A stretch of DNA of 8,292 bases from an uncultured Thermoleophilia bacterium (GCA_902806305.1 CADCWC010000172.1:1-8292), one strand, 5' to 3'. Positions 1-6,029 are shown, counted from the stretch's first letter. Notes: generated by a model not told the origin, from the letters alone. Program-made: numbers and translations.

Positions 1-741
1 GCGGACGGTCTCGCTGCCGAACTGCTCCAGGCGCTCGGGCGTCAGCCGGCTGGACGGTCCCCAGACCGAGATCGACACGGGCGCGCGGCCGACGTCGTCG
101 AGCACGGGTGCAGACACGCCGGAGAGACCGGTCTCGACGTCGTCGACCACGACCGCGTAGCCACGCTCGCGCACCGCCGAGAGCACGGTCCGCAACCGCG
201 CCGGGTCCGTGACGGTGGCGGGCGTGAACGACGGCAGCGGCCCCGCCAGAACCGCCTCACGTTCGGGCTCGTCCATCCAGGCGAGCGCGACATGCCCGGC
301 CGGCGTGGCGTGGAGCGGCACGGGCCGACCGAGCCAGCTCGCCACGAGCACCCCGGGACCGTCGATCTGGTCGATCGAGACCACCGCGCCGCCCTCGAGC
401 ACGTTCAGGTTGACGGTCTCCCGGACCCGCAGCGAGAGCGCCTCGAGCGCCGGGCGGGCCTGCCAGCGCAGGGGCCCGGCCGCGTGGGCGGAGACGCCCA
501 GGTCGAGCGCGGCGGACCCGACGACGTAGCGACCGGTCAGAGGCTCCCGCTCGACCATCCGGTGCGCCTCGAGCGTCGCGAGCAGCCGGTACGCGGTGGT
601 CCGACCGAGCCCGGCCTCCGCGCTCAGCTCGGCCAGGCTGCACGGTCGTCGCAGGCGACCGACGGCCCGGAGGAGGAGCAGCGCGCGGTCGACCGACTGC
701 ACGGGGCCGAGCCGGTGCGCCGGGGCAGCGCCGGGCGCCAT
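1..741 (-). CDS. IclR-family transcriptional regulator (3' end cut by window edge)
   Basis: Reading leftward from the ATG at 741-739 gives 247 residues with no stop before the window edge. IclR proteins are usually about 250-260 residues, so only the last few are missing. Residues 14-75 form the winged helix-turn-helix, opening with VQSVDRALLLL and carrying the recognition-helix region GLGRTTAYRLLATLEAH (44-60). The rest is the effector-binding domain, with the typical segments ETVNLNVLEGG, SIDQIDGPG, PLHATPAGHVALAWM and RERGYAVVVDDVETGLSGVSAPV. Family members bind palindromic operators as dimers and sense small carboxylates, aromatics or other catabolic substrates. The start overlaps the stop of the upstream methyltransferase by one base (TGATG), with GGAG a few bases upstream, so translation is probably coupled. 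I infer that it controls the methyltransferase unit. The ligand is unknown. Family call is very secure; the target is inferred. Confidence 0.95.
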   Translation of the reverse strand, partial: MAPGAAPAHRLGPVQSVDRALLLLRAVGRLRRPCSLAELSAEAGLGRTTAYRLLATLEAHRMVEREPLTGRYVVGSAALDLGVSAHAAGPLRWQARPALEALSLRVRETVNLNVLEGGAVVSIDQIDGPGVLVASWLGRPVPLHATPAGHVALAWMDEPEREAVLAGPLPSFTPATVTDPARLRTVLSAVRERGYAVVVDDVETGLSGVSAPVLDDVGRAPVSISVWGPSSRLTPERLEQFGSETVR

Positions 742-2168
742 CAGTCTCCGAGCTCCCGACGGCGACGGAGGACGTGCTCGTCGAGCGCGGCGCGGACGCC
801 GTCCTCGAGCGGTGGCACGGCGTACCGGTCGAGGGCGGCGCGCCAGCCCGCCGCGGCGCGCGTGGCCGTGTCCGGCGCCCCGACCCTCGTCCAGCGCTCG
901 AAGCTGTCCGTCGAGCTCAGCACCGGCAGCCGGAAGCAGTCGCGGTAGCGCGCGAGGGTGTGCGCGGCGCCGAGGAAGTGGCCGCTGTGGCCGACTTCCA
1001 CGTGCGCATCGAACGCGAGGGCCGCCTCGTCGAACGCGAAGGGCGTGAACTGCGCCCGGAGGATGCCGAGCAGCTCCACGTCGACGAGGTACTTCTCGTA
1101 GCACGCGACCAGGCCCGACTCCAGCCAGCCCGCGGCGTGCACCACGACGTTGGCGCCCGCGAGGAACGCGGGCAGGAGCGTGTTGAGGGCCTCCCACGCC
1201 GCCTGGGCGTCCACGCTCTGGCTGGTCGTGAGGCCACCGCCGCCGGACCGCCACGGCAGTCCGTAGCGCCGCGCCAGCTGACCCGAGGCGATCAGCCCGA
1301 GCGCCGCCTCGGGGCCGCCGAACCCCGGCGCGCCGGTCCGCATGTCCGTGTGACTCAGGAACGAGCCGAGCACCACCGGCGTACCGGGGCGCACGAGTTG
1401 GGTGAGCGCGACGCCTGCGAGTGCCTCCGCCAGCTGCTGGACCAGGGCGGCGGCCACGGTCACCGGCGCCATGGCGCCCATCAGCAGGAACGGCGTGACG
1501 AGCAGCGGCTGGCCCGCGGCGGCGTAGACGAGGAGCCCGTCGAGCATCCGCTCGTCGTAGCGCAGCGGAGAGTTGACGTTGACGTTCGCGAGCACCGACG
1601 GAGATCGCTCCAGCGCCTCCCGGCCGCCCGCGACGAGCGCGGCCAGCTCGAGGCTGTCCTCGGCGGCCACGCGGCTGATGCTCGCGCCGACGAGCGGCTT
1701 GTCCGACCCGACGAGCGCCGCACGGACCATGTCGAGGTGGCGCGAGTCGAGCGGCCGGTCGTTGGCCTCGCAGGCGAGCGAGCCGGGCACGTCGATCTCG
1801 TCGTGGACGTGCCCGAGCGCGACGAACCGCTCGAGGTCGGCCAGCGTGCCCTCGCGGCGCTCGTCGCCCTCGCGGACGAACGGCGGCCCCTCGACGGCGA
1901 CGAAGACCATCTCGTCGCCACCGATGTCGACGGCCCGGGCCGCGTCCCGCCCGTGCAGGTGGAAGCGCTGCGGCGCCAGGGCGACCTGCTCGAGCACGAA
2001 GGCCGGGTCGAGGAACACCACGTCGTCCTCGACGCGCTGGCCGGCGTCTCGGAAGCGGCGGAGCGCCTCCGGGTGGTCGAACGCGATGCCGACCTCGGCG
2101 ACGAGTCGCTGCCAGCCGCGCTCGATGGTCTCGACCGCCTCGCCGGACAGCATCTCGTAGCGCGGCAT
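741..2168 (-). CDS. MttB-family (non-pyrrolysine) trimethylamine/quaternary-amine methyltransferase homologue
   Basis: This 475-residue protein resembles the MttB (trimethylamine:corrinoid methyltransferase) superfamily along its whole length. Family-like segments include the N-terminal IERGWQRLVAEVGIAFDHPEALRRF, SPLRYDERMLDGLLVYAAAGQP (200-220), GAMAPVTVAAALVQQLAE (231-248), the barrel segment GGGGLTTSQSVDAQAAWEAL (309-328), HAAGWLESGL (344-353), and the C-terminal GHFLGAAHT...RY with W426 (396-430). In archaeal MttB a pyrrolysine encoded by in-frame TAG lies in the region equivalent to about 308-317. Here that stretch uses ordinary codons and the frame has no TAG, so this belongs to the non-Pyl branch. 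Characterised non-Pyl members demethylate glycine betaine (MtgB), proline betaine, carnitine or gamma-butyrobetaine and pass the methyl group to a corrinoid protein. No corrinoid protein is present in the window, and the substrate cannot be read from sequence. The ATG at 2168 is the first possible start after an in-frame stop at 2213-2211; its ribosome binding site is weak. Confidence 0.9.
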   Translation of the reverse strand: MPRYEMLSGEAVETIERGWQRLVAEVGIAFDHPEALRRFRDAGQRVEDDVVFLDPAFVLEQVALAPQRFHLHGRDAARAVDIGGDEMVFVAVEGPPFVREGDERREGTLADLERFVALGHVHDEIDVPGSLACEANDRPLDSRHLDMVRAALVGSDKPLVGASISRVAAEDSLELAALVAGGREALERSPSVLANVNVNSPLRYDERMLDGLLVYAAAGQPLLVTPFLLMGAMAPVTVAAALVQQLAEALAGVALTQLVRPGTPVVLGSFLSHTDMRTGAPGFGGPEAALGLIASGQLARRYGLPWRSGGGGLTTSQSVDAQAAWEALNTLLPAFLAGANVVVHAAGWLESGLVACYEKYLVDVELLGILRAQFTPFAFDEAALAFDAHVEVGHSGHFLGAAHTLARYRDCFRLPVLSSTDSFERWTRVGAPDTATRAAAGWRAALDRYAVPPLEDGVRAALDEHVLRRRRELGD

Positions 2169-2270
2169 GGTGTTCGTGAAAGGGATGGCTTCCTCGCTCG
2201 GGCCAGGAGTTCACGGGCTGCAGAACCGTCGTCCGGCGCGCCGACGTTCCTGCGTCGCCGCTCGGTCGAC

Positions 2271-2284
2271 CCGGTCGTGACCGG
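2271..2284. promoter_or_regulatory. Inverted repeat CCGGT-N4-ACCGG, possible operator
   Basis: The 14-base sequence CCGGTCGTGACCGG is a perfect 5+5 inverted repeat with a 4-base centre. It sits directly downstream of the candidate -10 of the methyltransferase promoter, over the predicted transcription start. That is a classic place for a repressor operator, and IclR proteins bind palindromes. Assignment to the neighbouring IclR regulator is inference only. Confidence 0.35.
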
Positions 2285-2313
2285 ATCATGCACGGCTCGT
2301 GCGCGATGCGCAA
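2285..2313 (-). promoter_or_regulatory. Candidate promoter for the methyltransferase-IclR unit
   Basis: On the minus strand a TTGCGC (2313-2308) is followed after exactly 17 bases by CATGAT (2290-2285). These match the -35 and -10 consensus at 3 of 6 and 4 of 6 positions. The predicted start near 2278 would give a leader of about 110 bases. Position, orientation and spacing fit the methyltransferase gene, but matches this weak occur by chance in GC-rich DNA. Confidence 0.35.
2290..2312. repeat. Two overlapping inverted repeats in the methyltransferase promoter spacer
   Basis: GCACG-GCT-CGTGC (2290-2302) and TGCGC-GAT-GCGCA (2300-2312) are perfect 5+5 inverted repeats that share three bases. 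They fill most of the stretch between the candidate -35 and -10. As DNA they could be protein-binding sites. Their hairpins would be mutually exclusive. A further 10-base palindrome, CGGCGCGCCG, lies at 2234-2243 in the leader, and GGGCCGGCCC lies at 2338-2347 just after the PspC gene. No T-run follows any of them, so I do not call terminators. Confidence 0.35.
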
Positions 2314-2362
2314 CACGGCCAGACGTCGGCTCGCGTCGGGCCGGCCCAGGCAACGCTCGCCG

Positions 2363-2557
2363 CTAGGCCGGCTCGCGCGGGACGACGGCCCAGAGCAGCA
2401 GGTACACGACGATCTGCGGCCCGGGGAGCACGCACGAGACGACGAACAGCGTGCGGACCAGCGTCGGCGACCAGCCGAGCCGCCGGGCGATGCCGGCGCA
2501 CACGCCGGCGATGATGCGGCCACGGCGGACGCGGACGAGCGGGCGGTCAAGTTGCAT
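2363..2557 (-). CDS. PspC-domain small membrane protein
   Basis: This 64-residue protein is little more than one PspC domain: a basic N-terminus (RVRRGR, 9-14), the hallmark GVCAGIARRLG (18-28), PTLVRTLFVV (31-40), and one hydrophobic segment (about 34-59) ending YLLLWAVVP. PspC proteins are inner-membrane proteins. In enterobacteria PspC takes part in the phage-shock envelope stress response; in actinobacteria, stand-alone PspC domains are common and mostly uncharacterised. GAGGA ends five bases before the ATG, a good ribosome binding site. The gene begins 40 bases after the ABC permease stop on the same strand, so read-through transcription from the transporter genes is likely. The methyltransferase gene follows after 194 bases. 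Domain call is secure; the role, perhaps envelope stress, is inferred. Confidence 0.85.
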   Translation of the reverse strand: MQLDRPLVRVRRGRIIAGVCAGIARRLGWSPTLVRTLFVVSCVLPGPQIVVYLLLWAVVPREPA

Positions 2558-2597
2558 GACGGTCCTCGCGGTCGGGTGGATCGTGCCGCGAGGGAGC

Positions 2598-3449
2598 CTA
2601 GAGATCGCGACGGGCGAACCCGACGGCAGCCAGCACGCCGACGAGGGCGGTGTAGGCCGCCGTCCACGGCCAGATCCCGGCGCCCATGTCCCGCGCGCCG
2701 CCGAAGGGACCGAGGTTGACCACGATCTTGGCGAAGCCGACCGTGTCCTCGGTGAGGGCGCTCAGGCCGGACTGGTAGAGCGCCTCGAAGGGCAGCGCCC
2801 ACGAGACGTTCCGGCCGATGTCCTCGAGCGTCGGCGACTGGAGCCCTTCGCCGAGCTGCCCGAGCAGCCCGCCGACCAGTCCTGCCCCGAAGACCATGAA
2901 GATCGCGATGCCGTTGGCCGTGGCCGAGAGGAAGACGGAGCCGAGCAGCGAGACGGCGACGAGGAACAGCATCCCCCCGGCGAGCGAGACGCCCGGCAGG
3001 AGCAGCCGATCCGGCGACCAGCCGCCGATCGCGTCGGTGATCGCGACGGCGGCCAGGTAGACGGCGAACACGTACAGCGCGCAGACGGCGCCCGCGGCCA
3101 GGAAGCGCCCGACGAGCAGCTGGACCCGCCCGATCGGCCGGACGACGAGCGGCTGGAGCAGGCCGCGCTCGGCGTCGCCGCGGACGACCCCGAGCGTCAG
3201 GAAGACGGCGAGCACCGCCCCGAGGAACAGCGTCCCGAACATCGCCAGCCCGAGCAGCGTGGCCCCGAAGAGGATGCGCTCCTGCTCGTCGACCACGCCG
3301 CGGAACTCCGTGACCTCGGAGAACGCCTCCCGCGCGGCGAGCGCGTACAGGGCCAGGAAGCACACGGTCAGGATCAGAACGATCACGAACACACGGCGGC
3401 GGAGGCTCTCGCGGAGCGCGTAGCCCATCACGGTCGCGACGCCGCTCAC
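2598..3449 (-). CDS. ABC-2 type transporter permease
   Basis: This 283-residue integral membrane protein has six likely membrane segments: about 20-38, 62-89, 115-137, 153-173, 179-197 and 262-279. The cytoplasmic loop after the second segment carries GDAERGLLQPLVVRPIGR (91-108), the pattern typical of ABC-2 permeases of the NatB/NosY type. The conserved C-terminal end is WTAAYTALVGVLA...FARRDL. It would pair with the ATPase just upstream to form an exporter; the substrate (ion, lipid, drug or copper-site factor) cannot be read from sequence. I chose the GTG at 3449 because it overlaps the ATPase stop (GTGA) and has GAGG seven bases upstream. An ATG seven codons further in (3428) is an alternative. 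The same frame stays open far upstream through the ATPase gene, which is a GC artefact. Confidence 0.9.
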   Translation of the reverse strand: MSGVATVMGYALRESLRRRVFVIVLILTVCFLALYALAAREAFSEVTEFRGVVDEQERILFGATLLGLAMFGTLFLGAVLAVFLTLGVVRGDAERGLLQPLVVRPIGRVQLLVGRFLAAGAVCALYVFAVYLAAVAITDAIGGWSPDRLLLPGVSLAGGMLFLVAVSLLGSVFLSATANGIAIFMVFGAGLVGGLLGQLGEGLQSPTLEDIGRNVSWALPFEALYQSGLSALTEDTVGFAKIVVNLGPFGGARDMGAGIWPWTAAYTALVGVLAAVGFARRDL

Positions 3450-4288
3450 GACGTCGCCTCGCCGACGGCCTCCAGGTAGACCTCCTCGAGCGTCCCGGCC
3501 AGGACACGGACGCCGTAGACCGGCGTGCCGCGCCCCACGAGCTCGGCCACGAGCCGCGGCACGTCGTCGCGGCGGGCCGCCGGCACGAGCTCCGTCCCGG
3601 CGTCCGTGTCGATCTCGACGCCGCGGGGCCGCGCGAGCTCCGCGGGCGTCCCGTCGGCCACGATCAGCCCGTCGCGCATGATCGCCACGCGATCGCAGAC
3701 GAGCTCCACCTCGCCGAGCAGATGGGAGTTGAGGACCACCGCCACGCCACGGTTCCGGACGCCCTCGAGCACGGAGCGCACCAGCCTGCGTCCGACGGGG
3801 TCGAGCGCGCTGGTCGGTTCGTCGAGGAGCAGCAGACGGGGACCGCCGACGAGCGCCTGCGCGATCCCGAGCCGCTGCTGCATGCCCTTCGACATGGCCT
3901 CGACGCGGGTGTGCCGGGCCGCGTCGAGGCCCACGAGCCGCAGGAGCTCGAGCCGCTCCGCCGCACCGCCGGTCGACCGGGTCAGGCGCTGGTGGAGCTC
4001 GAGCAGCTCGTCGGCGCTGTACCACCCGGGGAACCGGAAGAGCTCGGCCAGGTAGCCGAGCGACGCCCGGGCCGCGGCTGATCCCGCGGGCGAGCCGCAG
4101 ACGTCGGCGCGTCCGCCGCTTGCGCGGACGAGGCCGCAGGCGATCTTGACGAGCGTGGACTTCCCCGCACCGTTCGGCCCGAGCAGGCCCACGAGCTCCC
4201 CCTCGGCCACCTCGAGGTCGACGCCGCGCAGCGCGAGTGTCCGTCCGTATCGCTTCTCGATCCGCTGGGCGAGGAGGGCGGGCGGCAT
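3446..4288 (-). CDS. ABC transporter ATP-binding protein
   Basis: This 280-residue ATPase shows all the ABC motifs: Walker A GPNGAGKST (37-45), signature MSKGMQQR (132-139), Walker B LLLLDEP (152-158), D-loop SALD (160-163) and switch histidine H189 (NSH). The Q-loop position reads GYLAE (78-82), with Glu in place of Gln, as in many NatA/CcmA-like exporter ATPases. After the nucleotide-binding domain comes an extension of about 75 residues ending GTLEEVYLEAVGE, the usual tail of this subfamily. It would energise the overlapping permease. The ATG at 4288 is the only sensible start, as no in-frame ATG or GTG lies just upstream, and it has no ribosome binding site. A TACACT eight bases upstream suggests a leaderless or near-leaderless message. 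Function within the family is unresolved. Confidence 0.93.
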   Translation of the reverse strand: MPPALLAQRIEKRYGRTLALRGVDLEVAEGELVGLLGPNGAGKSTLVKIACGLVRASGGRADVCGSPAGSAAARASLGYLAELFRFPGWYSADELLELHQRLTRSTGGAAERLELLRLVGLDAARHTRVEAMSKGMQQRLGIAQALVGGPRLLLLDEPTSALDPVGRRLVRSVLEGVRNRGVAVVLNSHLLGEVELVCDRVAIMRDGLIVADGTPAELARPRGVEIDTDAGTELVPAARRDDVPRLVAELVGRGTPVYGVRVLAGTLEEVYLEAVGEATS

Positions 4289-4296
4289 CGCGGGGC

Positions 4297-4302
4297 AGTG
4301 TA
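4297..4302 (-). promoter_or_regulatory. Candidate -10 element for a leaderless ABC operon transcript
   Basis: Minus-strand TACACT fits the actinobacterial -10 pattern TANNNT and lies eight bases before the ATPase ATG, so transcription would start at or within a base or two of the start codon. No recognisable -35 is present. The lack of any Shine-Dalgarno sequence before this ATG supports a leaderless start, but only indirectly. Confidence 0.4.
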
Positions 4303-4367
4303 CGGGCGCCGCCGGCGGACGCCGGGGAGCCCTGCGTGCCCGCGCAGCGGCGGGTCGCGGCGTGCTG

Positions 4368-4396
4368 TATGGTCGTCTGCGTCGGCGTCGAGGGGG
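4368..4396 (+). promoter_or_regulatory. Candidate -10 and ribosome binding site for the DUF1059 gene
   Basis: TATGGT (4368-4373) fits TANNNT and would start transcription near 4380. AGGGGG (4391-4396) lies seven bases before the ATG at 4404 and is a strong Shine-Dalgarno sequence. With the minus-strand element at 4297-4302 it makes 4289-4403 a divergent promoter region. No convincing -35 is visible. Confidence 0.45.
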
Positions 4397-4403
4397 TCCC
4401 GCG

Positions 4404-4559
4404 ATGAAGGTCGTCCACTGTCCGTGCGGCACGAACATCGAGGCCCAGGACGACGACGAGATCGTCCGGAAGGTCGAGGCCCATGTGGCCTCGGACCACC
4501 CGGAGCTGGCCGGGGCGTACTCCCGCGACCAGATCCTGGAGATGGCGCACGACCACTGA
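4404..4559 (+). CDS. DUF1059 small (metal-binding-like) protein
   Basis: This 51-residue protein begins MKVVHCPCGTNIEAQDDDEIVRKV and continues with a helix containing AHVASDHPEL, the layout of the DUF1059 family. Cys6 and Cys8 near the N-terminus and His27 and His32 in the helix are the candidate metal ligands; the family is often annotated as a predicted small metal-binding protein, with no established function. Composition is acidic, and there is no signal peptide or membrane segment, so it is probably cytoplasmic. It has a strong ribosome binding site, is transcribed divergently from the ABC genes, and lies 116 bases before rplY on the same strand. It may have its own promoter. I see no clear terminator after it. 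Confidence 0.85.
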   Translation: MKVVHCPCGTNIEAQDDDEIVRKVEAHVASDHPELAGAYSRDQILEMAHDH

Positions 4560-4660
4560 CGGGCGACAGGCCGGCCCTGGCGTCCACGGGCGCGCGTCCC
4601 GCCACCCTCTGGCAGACTCTGTGATCCGTGCGCGCCGCCCACGGCGTGCAGCCCTGCGCA

Positions 4661-4666
4661 GAGGAA
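4661..4666 (+). promoter_or_regulatory. Ribosome binding site that fixes the rplY start
   Basis: GAGGAA ends nine bases before the ATG at 4676 and selects that start over an in-frame GTG at 4628, which would add 16 residues not typical of L25. The rest of 4560-4675 holds no gene. It includes a near-palindrome around AGGCCGGCCCT (4568-4578) without a T-run, and no promoter I can support. Confidence 0.6.
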
Positions 4667-4675
4667 CTGTTCACC

Positions 4676-5374
4676 ATGTCCGAGACCACGCTCGAGATCC
4701 AGCCCCGCACGGTCGGCGGCACCCCCGTCGCCAAGCGTCTGCGTCGCACGAACCTCGTGCCGGGCGTGCTCTACGGACAGGGCCGGGAGCCGCTGCCCTT
4801 CCAGGTCGAGCTGCCCGTCCTGCGGGCCGCGATGACCAGCGACGCCGGCCGCCACGCGATCATCCAGGTGACCGTCCCCGGTGAGGCACGGCCGACGCCC
4901 GCCATCCTGAAGGACTTCCAGCTCGACCCGGTCCGCGACCGCGTCACGCACATCGACCTGCTCGCCATCTCCATGCGCGAGAAGATGGTCACGAGCGTGT
5001 CGCTGCACGTCGAGGGCGAGTCGCCCGGCGTCGCCGAGGGCGGCGTGCTGGAGACGCCCGTGAACGAGGTCGAGATCGAGGTCCTGCCGACCGACATGCC
5101 GGACGCGATCACCGTGGACATCTCGGGTCTCGGCGTCGGCGACACCCTGAGGCTCGCCGATCTGGTCGCGCCTCCGGGGGTCGCGTGGAGCACCGATCCG
5201 GAGACGGTCGTCGCCACGGTCAAGGCCTCGACCACGGCCGCCGACCTCGAGAGCATCGCCGAGGAGGAGGCCGAGGCCGCCGCCGAGGCCGCCGGGTTGG
5301 CGGAGTCGGCCGAGCCGGTCGCCGAGCACGGCGACGACGCCGACGCCACGGCCGGGGACGACGCCGCGTCCTGA
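4676..5374 (+). CDS. rplY: 50S ribosomal protein L25 / general stress protein Ctc
   Basis: This 232-residue protein is the long, two-domain Ctc form of L25, which binds 5S rRNA in the large ribosomal subunit. The N-terminal domain (about 5-92) contains the hallmark VAKRLRRTNLVPGVLYGQG (18-36) and ends in the segment DFQLDPVRDRVTHIDLLAI. The C-terminal beta domain follows (about 100-184), with VNEVEIEVLPTDMPDAITVD and GDTLRLADLVAPPGV. The last 48 residues or so are a low-complexity tail rich in Ala, Glu and Asp, probably disordered; such acidic tails are common in actinobacterial Ctc. The pth gene follows after 17 bases, a widespread pairing, so the two are probably co-transcribed. In Bacillus, Ctc is induced by general stress; nothing here shows such control. 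Confidence 0.96.
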   Translation: MSETTLEIQPRTVGGTPVAKRLRRTNLVPGVLYGQGREPLPFQVELPVLRAAMTSDAGRHAIIQVTVPGEARPTPAILKDFQLDPVRDRVTHIDLLAISMREKMVTSVSLHVEGESPGVAEGGVLETPVNEVEIEVLPTDMPDAITVDISGLGVGDTLRLADLVAPPGVAWSTDPETVVATVKASTTAADLESIAEEEAEAAAEAAGLAESAEPVAEHGDDADATAGDDAAS

Positions 5375-5391
5375 GCCCGGCCCTGCGCCAC

Positions 5392-5985
5392 GTGCCGTTC
5401 CTCCGCTCGGGATCTGCGGGCGGCTCGCTCGACCTGCTCGTCGTCGGACTCGGCAACCCGGGACCGCGCTACGCGCGGACACGGCACAACGTCGGTCGGC
5501 TGGTCGTGGAACGTCTGGCCGATCGGCTCGGCCTCGTCTTCGGCCAGAAGCACGACGGCCGGTTCGTGACCGGGCGCCTCGACGAGGCGCGCGTCGCGCT
5601 GCTCGTCCCCGAGACGTTCATGAACGACAGCGGCCGCTCGATCGCCAAGGCCGCGCGCTTCCACAAGCTCGGACGCGAGGACGTCGTGGTCGTCTACGAC
5701 GAGGTCGAGCTGCCGTTCGGGCGGGTCAAGGCGCGCGCCGGCGGCGGGCTCAAGGGGCACAACGGCCTGCGCTCGACCGCCCAGGCGCTCGGCGGTCCCG
5801 AGTTCCTCCGCGTCCGCTGCGGGGTCGGACGACCGGAACGCGGCGACCCGAGGCCGCTGGCCGACTGGCTGCTCTCACCGTTCGAGGCGCACGAGGACCC
5901 CGCACCGCTCGTGGAACGCGGCGCCGACTGCGTCGAGGCGGTCGCCCGCGAGGGCCTCGAGGCGGCCGAGCGCGCGTTCGCCTGA
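5392..5985 (+). CDS. pth: Peptidyl-tRNA hydrolase
   Basis: This enzyme cleaves the ester bond of peptidyl-tRNAs that drop off the ribosome, so that tRNA can be recycled; it is normally essential in bacteria. The 197-residue product fits the family length of about 190. Counting from the chosen GTG, the active-site residues are all present: N22 in GLGNPG, H32 in RHNVG, N78 in FMNDSG, D103 in YDEVELPFG and N124 in KGHNGLRS, matching E. coli N10, H20, N68, D93 and N114. The start is uncertain. The frame is open upstream into rplY, and GTG at 5392 is the only in-frame ATG, GTG or TTG between the rplY stop and the LLVVGLGNPG core. It lacks a clear ribosome binding site, so translation is probably coupled to rplY, 17 bases upstream. 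Confidence 0.95.
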   Translation: MPFLRSGSAGGSLDLLVVGLGNPGPRYARTRHNVGRLVVERLADRLGLVFGQKHDGRFVTGRLDEARVALLVPETFMNDSGRSIAKAARFHKLGREDVVVVYDEVELPFGRVKARAGGGLKGHNGLRSTAQALGGPEFLRVRCGVGRPERGDPRPLADWLLSPFEAHEDPAPLVERGADCVEAVAREGLEAAERAFA

Positions 5986-6015
5986 CCCGGTCGGGTGGCG
6001 GACGTCGCACCGGCC

Positions 6016-6029
6016 GGCGCACTGGCGCC
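6016..6029. promoter_or_regulatory. Inverted repeat GGCGC-N4-GCGCC upstream of the MMPL gene
   Basis: GGCGCACTGGCGCC is a perfect 5+5 inverted repeat. It is centred about 23 bases upstream of the candidate -10 at 6046, in the place of a -35 element. It could be a regulator-binding site, or a weak hairpin after pth; no T-run follows, so a terminator is unlikely. Chance occurrence in such GC-rich sequence is quite possible. Confidence 0.25.

Noticed and set aside
741..2168. Possible pyrrolysine (TAG read-through) methyltransferase
   Set aside because: No in-frame TAG occurs anywhere in the gene, and the region equivalent to the Pyl site is encoded by ordinary sense codons.
2169..2284. Cobalamin riboswitch in the roughly 110-base leader of the methyltransferase
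   Set aside because: The leader is too short and I see no B12-box-like sequence, although a corrinoid link would have made it attractive.
2234..2347. Short GC palindromes (2234-2243, 2338-2347) as intrinsic terminators
   Set aside because: Stems of only five base pairs and no following T-run. Such palindromes are expected at this GC content.
774..2366. A 530-codon plus-strand open frame opposite the methyltransferase
   Set aside because: Low-complexity Arg/Glu/Val composition, no domain, and antisense to a full-length MttB-family gene.
2451..3479. A 342-codon plus-strand open frame opposite the permease
   Set aside because: Very polar, repetitive composition and antisense to a clear six-segment permease.
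3685..4060. Glu in place of Gln in the ATPase Q-loop as a sign of inactivity
   Set aside because: Glu at this place is common in NatA/CcmA-like exporter ATPases, and all other catalytic motifs are intact.
2598..4556. Permease frame open far upstream as a 652-residue protein
   Set aside because: The upstream part overlaps the ATPase gene in another frame and has no domain. The GTG at 3449, with GTGA overlap and a good ribosome binding site, is the real start.
4628..4675. Upstream GTG start adding 16 residues to L25
   Set aside because: The added residues are not L25-like, and GAGGAA is well placed for the ATG at 4676.
3446..5482. ATPase frame open far upstream as a 678-residue protein
   Set aside because: The extension runs antisense to DUF1059 and rplY and has low-complexity composition. 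Family similarity begins at the ATG at 4288.
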